Source: Brachypterus glaber (Eukaryota; Arthropoda; Insecta; Coleoptera; Kateretidae). From it: a DNA stretch of 64,000 nt. The position numbers were made by a program, and so were the translations under genes. This document shows, one piece after another, positions 35,749-47,500 of this stretch. The DNA is taken from the NCBI GenBank assembly GCA_958510825.1, contig OY294049.1, positions 29,010,620-29,074,619 of the forward strand. The letters are read 5' to 3'. Each line of letters opens with the position of its first letter. Position 1 is the first letter of the stretch. The notes beneath the pieces are model-generated. The model made no database searches and was not told the origin of the DNA. It worked only from the letters and a program-made list of their open reading frames with translations.

Positions 35749-35830
35749 ATCCTGCGAAATCTTGCCAACTCCCGCGAAATCTTGCCAACTCCCGCGAAAT
35801 CTTGCCAACTCCCGCGAAATCTTGCCAAAT
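35749..35830. repeat. Four tandem 20-bp units
   Basis: GCGAAATCTTGCCAACTCCC is repeated head to tail about four times, immediately downstream of the LINE's A-run. The regular 20-bp period has no spacers, so it is a minisatellite, not CRISPR. Confidence 0.85.
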
Positions 35831-36146
35831 CTTGGGTAATGCAAAATTTGGTGTACGCGAGTTCGTATGAGATTTACCCCTCGAAAAATGCATTATTACG
35901 TTTTTTTTAATTTTAAATATATTTTTTTTTTTCAGAATATGTTTATTTATTTTACGTTTTTAAAAAAAATGTACAAACAGTTACCTTTTTTAAAATATAT
36001 TTTATTCAGAATATGTAATATGTAGTTTTAATTTTTTTGTGTGTATACCTAGCAGGACAACCGAGTGTCAGTTTAAGATATATTTTTATTTTTGCAAAAT
36101 AAACGAAATTAAGACTTCGACCGGACCCTGTAGATATCGACTTTAG

Positions 36147-36213
36147 ATTTCGAATAGGTAAGTGGCACACAAATATGTATTTCATATTTGTGTGTCATTT
36201 ACCTATTCGAAAT
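36147..36213. repeat. Hairpin with 31-bp arms
   Basis: The left arm (36147-36177, starting ATTTCGAATAGGTAA) and right arm (36183-36213) pair with two mismatches around a 5-bp loop. The remainder of 35830-36450 contains no gene. Confidence 0.8.
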
Positions 36214-36459
36214 TGGAAGTTTATATTTGCCGTTCAACGGGGGTACGGGTGAATTTAAACGGACATTATAACATCCATGTTACATATCACCCATATAATT
36301 TTAATGTATTAAAGACCTCTCATCCATATGGCAAGGGATAACTTATGATGTATTTGGTATGTTTCTGCTACATATCAAGGAGTATAAAAACGACATGGCT
36401 GATACCTCTCATCTATATTGCAAAAGTTATATAACATGTTATGTACCTGGTATGTAGCT

Positions 36460-36763
36460 GATATGTTACATGTTATGTACCTGATACATAATTTGAGGCG
36501 GAATTGTTAAAGTCCAAGGACTGTACATGCACTATAAAAATAACATGGCTGCAACATCACATAGAACAGTGGTTATGTACCTGCCATGTACCTGCCATGA
36601 ATTTGTGCGGACCCAGTCAACACAAATACATGGCAGGAACATAGCAGGTACATAACCACTGTTCTATGTGATGTTGCAGACATGTAATTTTTATAGTCCA
36701 TGTATAGTCCTTGGACTTTAACAATTCCGCCTCAAGTTATGTATCAGCTACATAACATGCTAC
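36460..36763. mobile_element. Long hairpin of ACATAACATG-type motifs
   Basis: The left arm (about 36465-36599) and right arm (about 36626-36763) pair almost throughout, including TTGTTAAAGTCCAAGGACTG facing AGTCCTTGGACTTTAACAAT and ATAGAACAGTGGTTATGTAC facing its inverse. Both arms are themselves built from degenerate TACATAAC / ACATGTTATGT words. Confidence 0.75.
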
Positions 36764-37480
36764 ATATCAGATACATACTAGGTACATAACAATAAAAGTA
36801 GGCGTTTCCGAATTTTACTTGTTATGGAGTGCATCATAGATTTAGACATGGTGAACATTTTTACGTCTTTTTGATAAACCTAATAATTAAAGTATATAAA
36901 TATCTTTATATGTAGCATCCATCAGGCAAAATTCTTATACGATGTGCATTTTTACTGTGAAAGCAAACTTTCTACCAGGCTTAAAAATCATGGGCCACAT
37001 AAAAAGCCAATTTTTAGAGAAAAAATAGCAAATAATCATTTTAAAAAAATATATATATTTTAATTTTTTGTCTAAAATTATCTAAAATCGGTTTAGTTGT
37101 CTAAAAATACATGCGTTTCTACTACTTAAGGGTAAAACTTTTATTATTAACAACAATTTTAAGAATATTATTGATTCTAACCTATAAAAATTAAAATAAT
37201 ATAGACGCCATATTTAGTATTGAATTCATAACATTTTATGTATCGTGTATGTTCTCGTACCATATATATGATACATAACATGCAATATTGCATGTTCTGT
37301 ATGATACATATGTATGTTACATCTTATGTAATATGGCACATGTAACGTAAAAAATCTTTCTGTTATAGGGCATGTTATGTAGCATACATATGTATGTTAT
37401 GTCTCATGTAATATGGCACATGTTACCTAAAAAATCTTTCTTTACCATGTTGCATCCATATATGTGCGGACTGGGCAGAT
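36616..37480. mobile_element. Foldback element, CCCAGTC-type ends
   Basis: CCCAGTCAACACAAATA at 36616 is mirrored by TATATGTGCGGACTGGG ending near 37480. The interior is full of ACATAACATG-type words and holds a 78-bp tandem pair (about 37305-37450) containing TACATATGTATGTTA and AAAAAATCTTTCT. The left end overlaps the loop of the hairpin at 36460-36763, where GTGCGGACCCAG looks like the right end of a sister element. Confidence 0.5.
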
Positions 37481-37674
37481 GACTCCTCATTGTAAAGTCA
37501 TTACGAGATCATGTCATGAAGATCTAGCAGCGGTCTACGGAATGCGCATGCGCAAATTTTAAATTAACCGCGAAATTTAAATTGACCGCGAAATTTAAAA
37601 TAAAAAAAAAAGAAACACACCTTTTTGCTCATATCTTGAAAACGCGAAGAGATACCAAAAAAATAACGAAAAAA

Positions 37675-37815
37675 TCAACCTGTATATCCTAAGGATATAC
37701 GGTATGTCCGTACATCCGAGGGGATGTCCTTTTGGGATATACGGGCAGTATGTCCCCGGGAAATACCCCTCGGGACGTCCTTTGGAGACAAGAAGTACAT
37801 TTGGGATGTACTAGG
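37675..37815. repeat. Cluster of degenerate GGATATAC/GGGATGTC words
   Basis: Words such as GGATATACGG, GGGATGTCC, GGGATATACGG, GGGACGTCC and GGGATGTAC recur in both orientations every 15-25 bp. The style matches the interiors of the neighbouring CCCAG elements. Boundaries are unclear. Confidence 0.5.
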
Positions 37816-37893
37816 TATATCCATTGGATATATACTCGTAATACTAATTGAATAATCGCCACTGACTGTTTCCAAAAACACTAAAAACGCATG

Positions 37894-38538
37894 CCCAAAC
37901 AGCACAAAGATGACTTAAAGAGATCTTAAAGATGTCGTAGCTCGTCATTCAAGATGTCTTAAGAACGTTGGTTTTCGCCGTATATGCATCTTAAAGACGT
38001 CTTAACGACGTCGTATGTTACAAAAGGTAACGTCTTTAAGACATCTTTTTTAAGACTCCTTACTGACGCCTTGCACAGGCGACTTTACAACAAATACCCC
38101 CTCGCATTTACGTTGCTAGGTACGGTCGTATTGATATAAAAAGCGTAATAAGAATTAGAATGAGAGGTAATTTGTTTGTCAAAAAAAGATATTAAAAAAA
38201 AAATAAAAAAAAAAATTGTTTTTTTTTTTGAAAATTTATTTTTTTAATTTTTTCGTTTTTCGTTAAAACAAAATTTAAAAAAAATGAATTTATTTTTTTA
38301 TTTTTAAAAAAATTGTAATTTTTTTAATAGTTGATGGTGGTTAATTTATTTTTAGCGATGAGTATCGAAGTTAAGACGTCTTGAACCGATACTTAAAAGA
38401 CATCTTATAGACATCATAATCAGATCTTTTAAACATCCCTAAAAAGAAGTCCATAAGATATCATTTTTATGTCTTTAGGCGTCCAGACATAATTAAGATC
38501 TAAAAAAGACGTCTTTAAGATATCATGTGCTGTCTGGG
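37894..38538. mobile_element. Foldback element (645 bp), CCCAAACAGCAC ends, TSD TG
   Basis: CCCAAACAGCACA is mirrored by TGTGCTGTCTGGG. The interior is made of degenerate AAGATGTCTTAA / GACGTCTTAAGACG words and a poly-A/T core. TG stands on both sides (37892-37893 and 38539-38540), while the uninterrupted repeat copy reads ACATGAAAGC, with a single TG. Confidence 0.8.
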
Positions 38539-38732
38539 TGAAAGCATAATTAATATTTTATTTAATTGTTTTGTATATCAATTACTCACTTTTAAAAGCT
38601 TTGCTGACATAAACTTTCGACCCTCCTTAAGAGTGTGGCTCGTTGGTTAATAGCCACTGATTGGTTTCAAAAACACTAAAAACACATGAATGGATCATTA
38701 ATATTTAGTTTTATTTCTTACGTATGTATATT

Positions 38733-38977
38733 CCCAGGTAGCAAAATAACATGACATTCACGTGAAAGCCACGTTAATATGTGACATGCGATATATTCAC
38801 AGCGTTGCTAAATATTTGTTATTAAATAACATGGTTGTCACGTCACACGTGTTACGTTGCAAATGTGATGTTAAATACATGTTATTTTTCAATATTATGT
38901 GATGTTATGATTTAGTTTAAAAATACACCCAAAAGTAATGTTAATTTCTTGTAATATAACATCCCTTGCTACCTGGG
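38733..38977. mobile_element. Foldback element (245 bp), CCCAGGTAGCAA ends, TSD TT
   Basis: CCCAGGTAGCAA is mirrored by TTGCTACCTGGG. The interior is rich in degenerate ACGTGACATG/AACATGTTAT words. TT flanks both sides (38731-38732 and 38978-38979); related uninterrupted copies have a single TT at this place. Confidence 0.8.
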
Positions 38978-39554
38978 TTACTTACTTTTAAAAGCTTCAC
39001 GGAAAGAAACATTCGACCCTCTTCAAAAGTGTAACCAATTGGTTAATCGCCACTGATTGGTTTCAAAAACACTAAAAACACATGAAAGCATAATTATTAT
39101 TTAGTTTTAATTGTTGTGTACGTATATTTATTCAAATAATTACCTTTTCCAAAGTTATTAAAATTTTTCGTCGCACACCAATCCAAGATTTAGATTGTTT
39201 GAGGTTAGAAACACGGAAACCCCCGCTTTATATATATTTTTTTTTACAACAAAGTAAGTCTAATACTTTCAATGGGATTTTGTTTTAAATATGGTCAAAT
39301 TGACCAGGTCAATATGCAATATAGAATCATTCTTAATAATATTATCTTAAAATATTTACTATTTTTCAATTTATTATTATTTTCAATACGATGCCATCTA
39401 TCAGGATAAATGTAAAGCTTTACATGAAAAGATAAAAGAAACCTATCTGTTAAAAATTACGAAAAATAACGCTAGCGACATCTAGCACGTAAATTGCGAT
39501 GCTATGGAGGCCATTTTTAGCTGTGTTGCAAGGTCACCTACTTAAGGCTGGCCC

Positions 39555-39726
39555 CCCCTGCTGGACGGTACAGTAGAACTACTACGTATATTAACTACTT
39601 CCTTTCCCAACTATCGAAAGCCAGATTTTTGACACCTCCATATTCGGAGCAAGAATTAATTTTAATTATTAGTAGGCATTACCCTCCTACTATTAGTTGT
39701 GCTCTTATTGGCAGTAGGAACATTCC
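39555..39726 (+). pseudogene. Gag fragment of a Gypsy-like retroelement, 5' piece
   Basis: An open frame reads YFLSQLSKARFLTPPYSEQE and then ELILIISRHYPPTISCALIG, resembling the C-terminal half of Gypsy-type Gag capsid regions. It stops where a TIR-bounded element begins. A piece that looks like its continuation (YPEVLERLRLADNFD, then a Ser run) lies on the far side of the inserted DNA (about 41408-41571 and in each array copy). The assignment is inferred from pattern and from the protease downstream at 49580. Confidence 0.45.
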
Positions 39727-40506
39727 TGGGTATGTATTCTCGGACTCGAGAGAACGCATTCCCGGGAGAAAGGTAGTTCGGGTTGCATATTCTTTCTCTC
39801 GAAACGCAAAACTACTTATTCTTGAACTTCACTTCACACGAAAATTGAGGAACTTTACTTCTACTACTCGAGATCGTGAGAAGCGGTCGTTCACGGAAAT
39901 TTTAACATATAAGTTAGTCGCGCGCATTCGAACATAACCCTATTTTTGCTTTGCTTTTGTGTTGTTAATTTGAATACCGTTTTGTTTTATAATAGTTAAT
40001 CGTAATTAATAAAAGATTTTTTATATTTATAAATTATTATACATATTATGATAATAATAATATAACGATGTATGATTTGGAAATTGTGGGGGCTGTTGCC
40101 CTTTTGGGAGATCTGCCAGATGCGGAAGACCAAATGGTGAAAATTTAGAAGGATTTTTTTGCTGACTGCTAGTTGGCGCAGATCTTTTTCTGGTTTTATT
40201 TTCAGTCATTTCTTACTAATAATATATTATACTTCTATATATTAATTAAAAAAATATTTAAACCCCAGCAACTTGTTTACAAATAATGAAAATAATGACA
40301 GCCTGCGCACGCAAACTCGTGTTGCATAATCTGATTGGTTAAAATCAGCTAAAATACTTGGCAACGCTGCAGCCGGCTGCAGAGATCCCATCACGCTCCC
40401 TGCTCTTCAAGAATAGCATTTTTTAACTTTGGGGAACTTTGATATGATGTGATCAGTTCCCTTCCTACGAAAATTGTTCACGTTCTCTCGAGCCCAAGAA
40501 TACCCT
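39727..40506 (+). mobile_element. TIR-bounded DNA element E1
   Basis: The left end GGGTATGTATTCTCGG continues into CTCGAGAGAACGCATTCCCG. The right end GTTCTCTCGAGCCCAAGAAT followed by ACCC is its inverse. The element holds a CpG-rich left part, an AT-rich middle with a 26-codon frame, and a right part with the palindrome GCTGCAGCCGGCTGCAG. It is probably an internally deleted DNA transposon. The family is not certain; a PIF/Harbinger relation is a guess from the N-terminal peptide. Confidence 0.6.
40068..40148 (+). CDS. 26-codon frame at the start of a lost transposon gene (E1)
   Basis: ATG to TAG encodes a peptide like MYDLEIVGAVALLGDL followed by PDAEDQ. The same frame recurs in each array copy as MDDLEIVGAVALLGDLQDAE (41996, 43924, 45852, 47780). 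The sister frame in E2 shares the first 15 residues. Two diverged copies keeping the same start and the same reading suggest the first codons of a former transposase whose remainder is deleted. It is probably not functional. Confidence 0.35.
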   Translation: MYDLEIVGAVALLGDLPDAEDQMVKI

Positions 40507-41415
40507 GGGTATGTATTCTCGGGGTCGAGAGAACGCATTCCCGGGAGAAAGGTAGTGTGGGTTGCATATTCTTTCTCTCGAAACGCAAAACTACTTATTC
40601 TTGAACTTCACTTCGCACGAAAATTGAGGAACTTTACTTCTACTACTCGGGATCGTGAGAAGCGGTCGTTCACGGAAATTTTGACATATAAGTTAGTCGC
40701 GCGCATTCGAACATAACCCTATTTTTGCTTTGGTTTTGTGTTGTTTATTTGAATACCGTTTTGTTTTATAATAGTTAATCGTAATTAATAAAAGATTTTT
40801 TATATTTATAAATTATTATACATATATATGTATAATATTATAATAATAATAATATAACGATGGACGATTTGGAAATTGTGGGGGCTGTTGCCCTTTTGGG
40901 AGATATGCAAGATGCGGAAGATCAAACGGAGAACGAATAACGGGAAGTGTTGGCTAAGGCCGACCCTTTCCAACTTTCCAACAAAAAAATTATAGTGAAT
41001 TCAGGGCTAAACAGCCCACTATTGACAAGAGGGTTGTCCTGAATAAAATTTTAAAGTATTTTTTTTTGTTGGCTGCTGGTGGGCGCAGATCTTTTTCTGT
41101 TTTTATTTTAATTTTCAGTCATTTCTTACACATTCATTTTTGGATATTAATTATAAAAATTATTTAAACCACAGCAACTTGTTTACAAATAATGAAAATA
41201 ATGACAGCCTGCGCACGCAAACTCGTGTCGTATAATCTGATTGGTTAAAATCCGCTAAAATACTTGGCAACGCTGCAGCCGGCTGCAGAGATCCCATCAC
41301 GCTCACTACTATTCAAGAATAGCATTTTATAATTTTCAGGAACTTTGATATGATGTGATCAGTTCCCTTCCTACGAAAATTGTTCACGTTCTCTCGAGCC
41401 CGAGAATAGATACCC
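40507..41415 (+). mobile_element. TIR-bounded DNA element E2
   Basis: It lies head to tail with E1: the right end of E1 and the left end of E2 form a near-perfect palindrome of about 53 bp (40489-40541) with GTTCTCTCGA at one edge and TCGAGAGAAC at the other. The right end is GTTCTCTCGAGCCCGAGAAT followed by AGATACCC. E2 is the longer version, retaining about 130 bp after the 26-codon frame that E1 lacks. Left and right parts otherwise align closely with E1. Confidence 0.65.
40860..40940 (+). CDS. 26-codon frame (E2 version)
   Basis: It reads MDDLEIVGAVALLGDMQDAE and ends DQTENE*, repeated in every array copy at 1928-bp steps (42788, 44716, 46644, 48572). It is preceded by an AT-rich stretch and AACG before the ATG. 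See the E1 frame for interpretation. Confidence 0.35.
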   Translation: MDDLEIVGAVALLGDMQDAEDQTENE

Positions 41416-41571
41416 TGAAGTGTTAGAACGTCTAAGACTTGCCGATAATTTCGATAGTTATAATAAAAACAACTCTTCTTCTTCTTCTTCTTCTTACGTT
41501 CCGCGAGAACAAACATCGATTCAAAGGAGCGATTATTTCACACTATATATTCCAAGCTATGCGCATGCCTG
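41408..41571 (+). pseudogene. Gag fragment, 3' piece (unit copy 1)
   Basis: An open frame reads YPEVLERLRLADNFDSYNKN, then a Ser run encoded by (TTC/TCT)n, then YVPREQTSIQRSDYFTLYIP and a stop. It is probably the continuation of the gag piece ending at 39726, separated from it by E1 and E2. It is repeated in each array copy (starting at about 43336, 45264, 47192 and 49120). In the last copy the Ser run is about twice as long. Confidence 0.4.
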
Positions 41572-44500
41572 AGAAATATAAAACATATCGTCTTCTAAAT
41601 TCTGAAATATCGTATCTGAAAAATGCCTCCCATTAAAAAAAAAAACACCAAACCAGCAAACTACCAAACCAAACCATTATTAACGTAAACCAACGCCTCA
41701 CATTAAAAAAAAACTCCTCTCATTACTGTGGTGAGTGAATCGTTAAAAATATACAACAGATATTTCTCAGGCATGCGGAACTTTACTTCTACTACTCGAG
41801 ATAGTGAGAAGCGGTCGTTCACGGAAATTTTAACATATAAGTTAGTCGCGCGCATTCGAACATAACCCTATTTTTGCTTTGCTTTTGTGTTGTTAATTTG
41901 AATACCGTTTTGTTTTATAATAGTTAATCGTAATTAATAAAAGATTTTTTATATTTATAAATTATTATACATATTATGATAATAATAATATAACGATGGA
42001 TGATTTGGAAATTGTGGGGGCTGTTGCCCTTTTGGGAGATCTGCAAGATGCGGAAGACCAAATGGTGAAAATTTAGAAGGATTTTTTTGCTGACTGCTAG
42101 TTGGCGCAGATCTTTTTCTGGTTTTATTTTCAGTCATTTCTTACTAATAATATATTATACTTCTATATATTAATTAAAAAAATATTTAAACCCCAGCAAC
42201 TTGTTTACAAATAATGAAAATAATGACAGCCTGCGCACGCAAACTCGTGTTGCATAATCTGATTGGTTAAAATCAGCTAAAATACTTGGCAACGCTGCAG
42301 CCGGCTGCAGAGATCCCATCACGCTCCCTGCTCTTCAAGAATAGCATTTTTTAACTTTGGGGAACTTTGATATGATGTGATCAGTTCCCTTCCTACGAAA
42401 ATTGTTCACGTTCTCTCGAGCCCAAGAATACCCTGGGTATGTATTCTCGGGGTCGAGAGAACGCATTCCCGGGAGAAAGGTAGTGTGGGTTGCATATTCT
42501 TTCTCTCGAAACGCAAAACTACTTATTCTTGAACTTCACTTCGCACGAAAATTGAGGAACTTTACTTCTACTACTCGGGATCGTGAGAAGCGGTCGTTCA
42601 CGGAAATTTTGACATATAAGTTAGTCGCGCGCATTCGAACATAACCCTATTTTTGCTTTGGTTTTGTGTTGTTTATTTGAATACCGTTTTGTTTTATAAT
42701 AGTTAATCGTAATTAATAAAAGATTTTTTATATTTATAAATTATTATACATATATATGTATAATATTATAATAATAATAATATAACGATGGACGATTTGG
42801 AAATTGTGGGGGCTGTTGCCCTTTTGGGAGATATGCAAGATGCGGAAGATCAAACGGAGAACGAATAACGGGAAGTGTTGGCTAAGGCCGACCCTTTCCA
42901 ACTTTCCAACAAAAAAATTATAGTGAATTCAGGGCTAAACAGCCCACTATTGACAAGAGGGTTGTCCTGAATAAAATTTTAAAGTATTTTTTTTTGTTGG
43001 CTGCTGGTGGGCGCAGATCTTTTTCTGTTTTTATTTTAATTTTCAGTCATTTCTTACACATTCATTTTTGGATATTAATTATAAAAATTATTTAAACCAC
43101 AGCAACTTGTTTACAAATAATGAAAATAATGACAGCCTGCGCACGCAAACTCGTGTCGTATAATCTGATTGGTTAAAATCCGCTAAAATACTTGGCAACG
43201 CTGCAGCCGGCTGCAGAGATCCCATCACGCTCACTACTATTCAAGAATAGCATTTTATAATTTTCAGGAACTTTGATATGATGTGATCAGTTCCCTTCCT
43301 ACGAAAATTGTTCACGTTCTCTCGAGCCCGAGAATAGATACCCTGAAGTGTTAGAACGTCTAAGACTTGCCGATAATTTCGATAGTTATAATAAAAACAA
43401 CTCTTCTTCTTCTTCTTCTTCTTACGTTCCGCGAGAACAAACATCGATTCAAAGGAGCGATTATTTCACACTATATATTCCAAGCTATGCGCATGCCTGA
43501 GAAATATAAAACATATCGTCTTCTAAATTCTGAAATATCGTATCTGAAAAATGCCTCCCATTAAAAAAAAAAACACCAAACCAGCAAACTACCAAACCAA
43601 ACCATTATTAACGTAAACCAACGCCTCACATTAAAAAAAAACTCCTCTCATTACTGTGGTGAGTGAATCGTTAAAAATATACACCAGATATTTCTCAGGC
43701 ATGCGGAACTTTACTTCTACTACTCGAGATAGTGAGAAGCGGTCGTTCACGGAAATTTTAACATATAAGTTAGTCGCGCGCATTCGAACATAACCCTATT
43801 TTTGCTTTGCTTTTGTGTTGTTAATTTGAATACCGTTTTGTTTTATAATAGTTAATCGTAATTAATAAAAGATTTTTTATATTTATAAATTATTATACAT
43901 ATTATGATAATAATAATATAACGATGGATGATTTGGAAATTGTGGGGGCTGTTGCCCTTTTGGGAGATCTGCAAGATGCGGAAGACCAAATGGTGAAAAT
44001 TTAGAAGGATTTTTTTGCTGACTGCTAGTTGGCGCAGATCTTTTTCTGGTTTTATTTTCAGTCATTTCTTACTAATAATATATTATACTTCTATATATTA
44101 ATTAAAAAAATATTTAAACCCCAGCAACTTGTTTACAAATAATGAAAATAATGACAGCCTGCGCACGCAAACTCGTGTTGCATAATCTGATTGGTTAAAA
44201 TCAGCTAAAATACTTGGCAACGCTGCAGCCGGCTGCAGAGATCCCATCACGCTCCCTGCTCTTCAAGAATAGCATTTTTTAACTTTGGGGAACTTTGATA
44301 TGATGTGATCAGTTCCCTTCCTACGAAAATTGTTCACGTTCTCTCGAGCCCAAGAATACCCTGGGTATGTATTCTCGGGGTCGAGAGAACGCATTCCCGG
44401 GAGAAAGGTAGTGTGGGTTGCATATTCTTTCTCTCGAAACGCAAAACTACTTATTCTTGAACTTCACTTCGCACGAAAATTGAGGAACTTTACTTCTACT

Positions 44501-47500
44501 ACTCGGGATCGTGAGAAGCGGTCGTTCACGGAAATTTTGACATATAAGTTAGTCGCGCGCATTCGAACATAACCCTATTTTTGCTTTGGTTTTGTGTTGT
44601 TTATTTGAATACCGTTTTGTTTTATAATAGTTAATCGTAATTAATAAAAGATTTTTTATATTTATAAATTATTATACATATATATGTATAATATTATAAT
44701 AATAATAATATAACGATGGACGATTTGGAAATTGTGGGGGCTGTTGCCCTTTTGGGAGATATGCAAGATGCGGAAGATCAAACGGAGAACGAATAACGGG
44801 AAGTGTTGGCTAAGGCCGACCCTTTCCAACTTTCCAACAAAAAAATTATAGTGAATTCAGGGCTAAACAGCCCACTATTGACAAGAGGGTTGTCCTGAAT
44901 AAAATTTTAAAGTATTTTTTTTTGTTGGCTGCTGGTGGGCGCAGATCTTTTTCTGTTTTTATTTTAATTTTCAGTCATTTCTTACACATTCATTTTTGGA
45001 TATTAATTATAAAAATTATTTAAACCACAGCAACTTGTTTACAAATAATGAAAATAATGACAGCCTGCGCACGCAAACTCGTGTCGTATAATCTGATTGG
45101 TTAAAATCCGCTAAAATACTTGGCAACGCTGCAGCCGGCTGCAGAGATCCCATCACGCTCACTACTATTCAAGAATAGCATTTTATAATTTTCAGGAACT
45201 TTGATATGATGTGATCAGTTCCCTTCCTACGAAAATTGTTCACGTTCTCTCGAGCCCGAGAATAGATACCCTGAAGTGTTAGAACGTCTAAGACTTGCCG
45301 ATAATTTCGATAGTTATAATAAAAACAACTCTTCTTCTTCTTCTTCTTCTTACGTTCCGCGAGAACAAACATCGATTCAAAGGAGCGATTATTTCACACT
45401 ATATATTCCAAGCTATGCGCATGCCTGAGAAATATAAAACATATCGTCTTCTAAATTCTGAAATATCGTATCTGAAAAATGCCTCCCATTAAAAAAAAAA
45501 ACACCAAACCAGCAAACTACCAAACCAAACCATTATTAACGTAAACCAACGCCTCACATTAAAAAAAAACTCCTCTCATTACTGTGGTGAGTGAATCGTT
45601 AAAAATATACACCAGATATTTCTCAGGCATGCGGAACTTTACTTCTACTACTCGAGATAGTGAGAAGCGGTCGTTCACGGAAATTTTAACATATAAGTTA
45701 GTCGCGCGCATTCGAACATAACCCTATTTTTGCTTTGCTTTTGTGTTGTTAATTTGAATACCGTTTTGTTTTATAATAGTTAATCGTAATTAATAAAAGA
45801 TTTTTTATATTTATAAATTATTATACATATTATGATAATAATAATATAACGATGGATGATTTGGAAATTGTGGGGGCTGTTGCCCTTTTGGGAGATCTGC
45901 AAGATGCGGAAGACCAAATGGTGAAAATTTAGAAGGATTTTTTTGCTGACTGCTAGTTGGCGCAGATCTTTTTCTGGTTTTATTTTCAGTCATTTCTTAC
46001 TAATAATATATTATACTTCTATATATTAATTAAAAAAATATTTAAACCCCAGCAACTTGTTTACAAATAATGAAAATAATGACAGCCTGCGCACGCAAAC
46101 TCGTGTTGCATAATCTGATTGGTTAAAATCAGCTAAAATACTTGGCAACGCTGCAGCCGGCTGCAGAGATCCCATCACGCTCCCTGCTCTTCAAGAATAG
46201 CATTTTTTAACTTTGGGGAACTTTGATATGATGTGATCAGTTCCCTTCCTACGAAAATTGTTCACGTTCTCTCGAGCCCAAGAATACCCTGGGTATGTAT
46301 TCTCGGGGTCGAGAGAACGCATTCCCGGGAGAAAGGTAGTGTGGGTTGCATATTCTTTCTCTCGAAACGCAAAACTACTTATTCTTGAACTTCACTTCGC
46401 ACGAAAATTGAGGAACTTTACTTCTACTACTCGGGATCGTGAGAAGCGGTCGTTCACGGAAATTTTGACATATAAGTTAGTCGCGCGCATTCGAACATAA
46501 CCCTATTTTTGCTTTGGTTTTGTGTTGTTTATTTGAATACCGTTTTGTTTTATAATAGTTAATCGTAATTAATAAAAGATTTTTTATATTTATAAATTAT
46601 TATACATATATATGTATAATATTATAATAATAATAATATAACGATGGACGATTTGGAAATTGTGGGGGCTGTTGCCCTTTTGGGAGATATGCAAGATGCG
46701 GAAGATCAAACGGAGAACGAATAACGGGAAGTGTTGGCTAAGGCCGACCCTTTCCAACTTTCCAACAAAAAAATTATAGTGAATTCAGGGCTAAACAGCC
46801 CACTATTGACAAGAGGGTTGTCCTGAATAAAATTTTAAAGTATTTTTTTTTGTTGGCTGCTGGTGGGCGCAGATCTTTTTCTGTTTTTATTTTAATTTTC
46901 AGTCATTTCTTACACATTCATTTTTGGATATTAATTATAAAAATTATTTAAACCACAGCAACTTGTTTACAAATAATGAAAATAATGACAGCCTGCGCAC
47001 GCAAACTCGTGTCGTATAATCTGATTGGTTAAAATCCGCTAAAATACTTGGCAACGCTGCAGCCGGCTGCAGAGATCCCATCACGCTCACTACTATTCAA
47101 GAATAGCATTTTATAATTTTCAGGAACTTTGATATGATGTGATCAGTTCCCTTCCTACGAAAATTGTTCACGTTCTCTCGAGCCCGAGAATAGATACCCT
47201 GAAGTGTTAGAACGTCTAAGACTTGCCGATAATTTCGATAGTTATAATAAAAACAACTCTTCTTCTTCTTCTTCTTCTTACGTTCCGCGAGAACAAACAT
47301 CGATTCAAAGGAGCGATTATTTCACACTATATATTCCAAGCTATGCGCATGCCTGAGAAATATAAAACATATCGTCTTCTAAATTCTGAAATATCGTATC
47401 TGAAAAATGCCTCCCATTAAAAAAAAAAACACCAAACCAGCAAACTACCAAACCAAACCATTATTAACGTAAACCAACGCCTCACATTAAAAAAAAACTC

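Larger units (their letters stand above)
37841..39142. repeat. Three diverged tandem copies of an approximately 165-bp unit
   Basis: The line GCCACTGATTGGTTTCAAAA followed by ACACTAAAAACACATG and CACTTTTAAAAGC occurs three times: 37841-37893 plus 38541-38583, 38584-38732, and 38980-39142. The first two copies are interrupted by the elements at 37894-38538 and 38733-38977; the third is uninterrupted and serves as an empty-site reference. The nature of the unit is unknown and no gene was seen. Confidence 0.75.

Noticed and set aside
35749..35830. Regular 20-bp repeats, possible CRISPR
   Set aside because: There are no spacers between units and this is an animal genome; it is a minisatellite.
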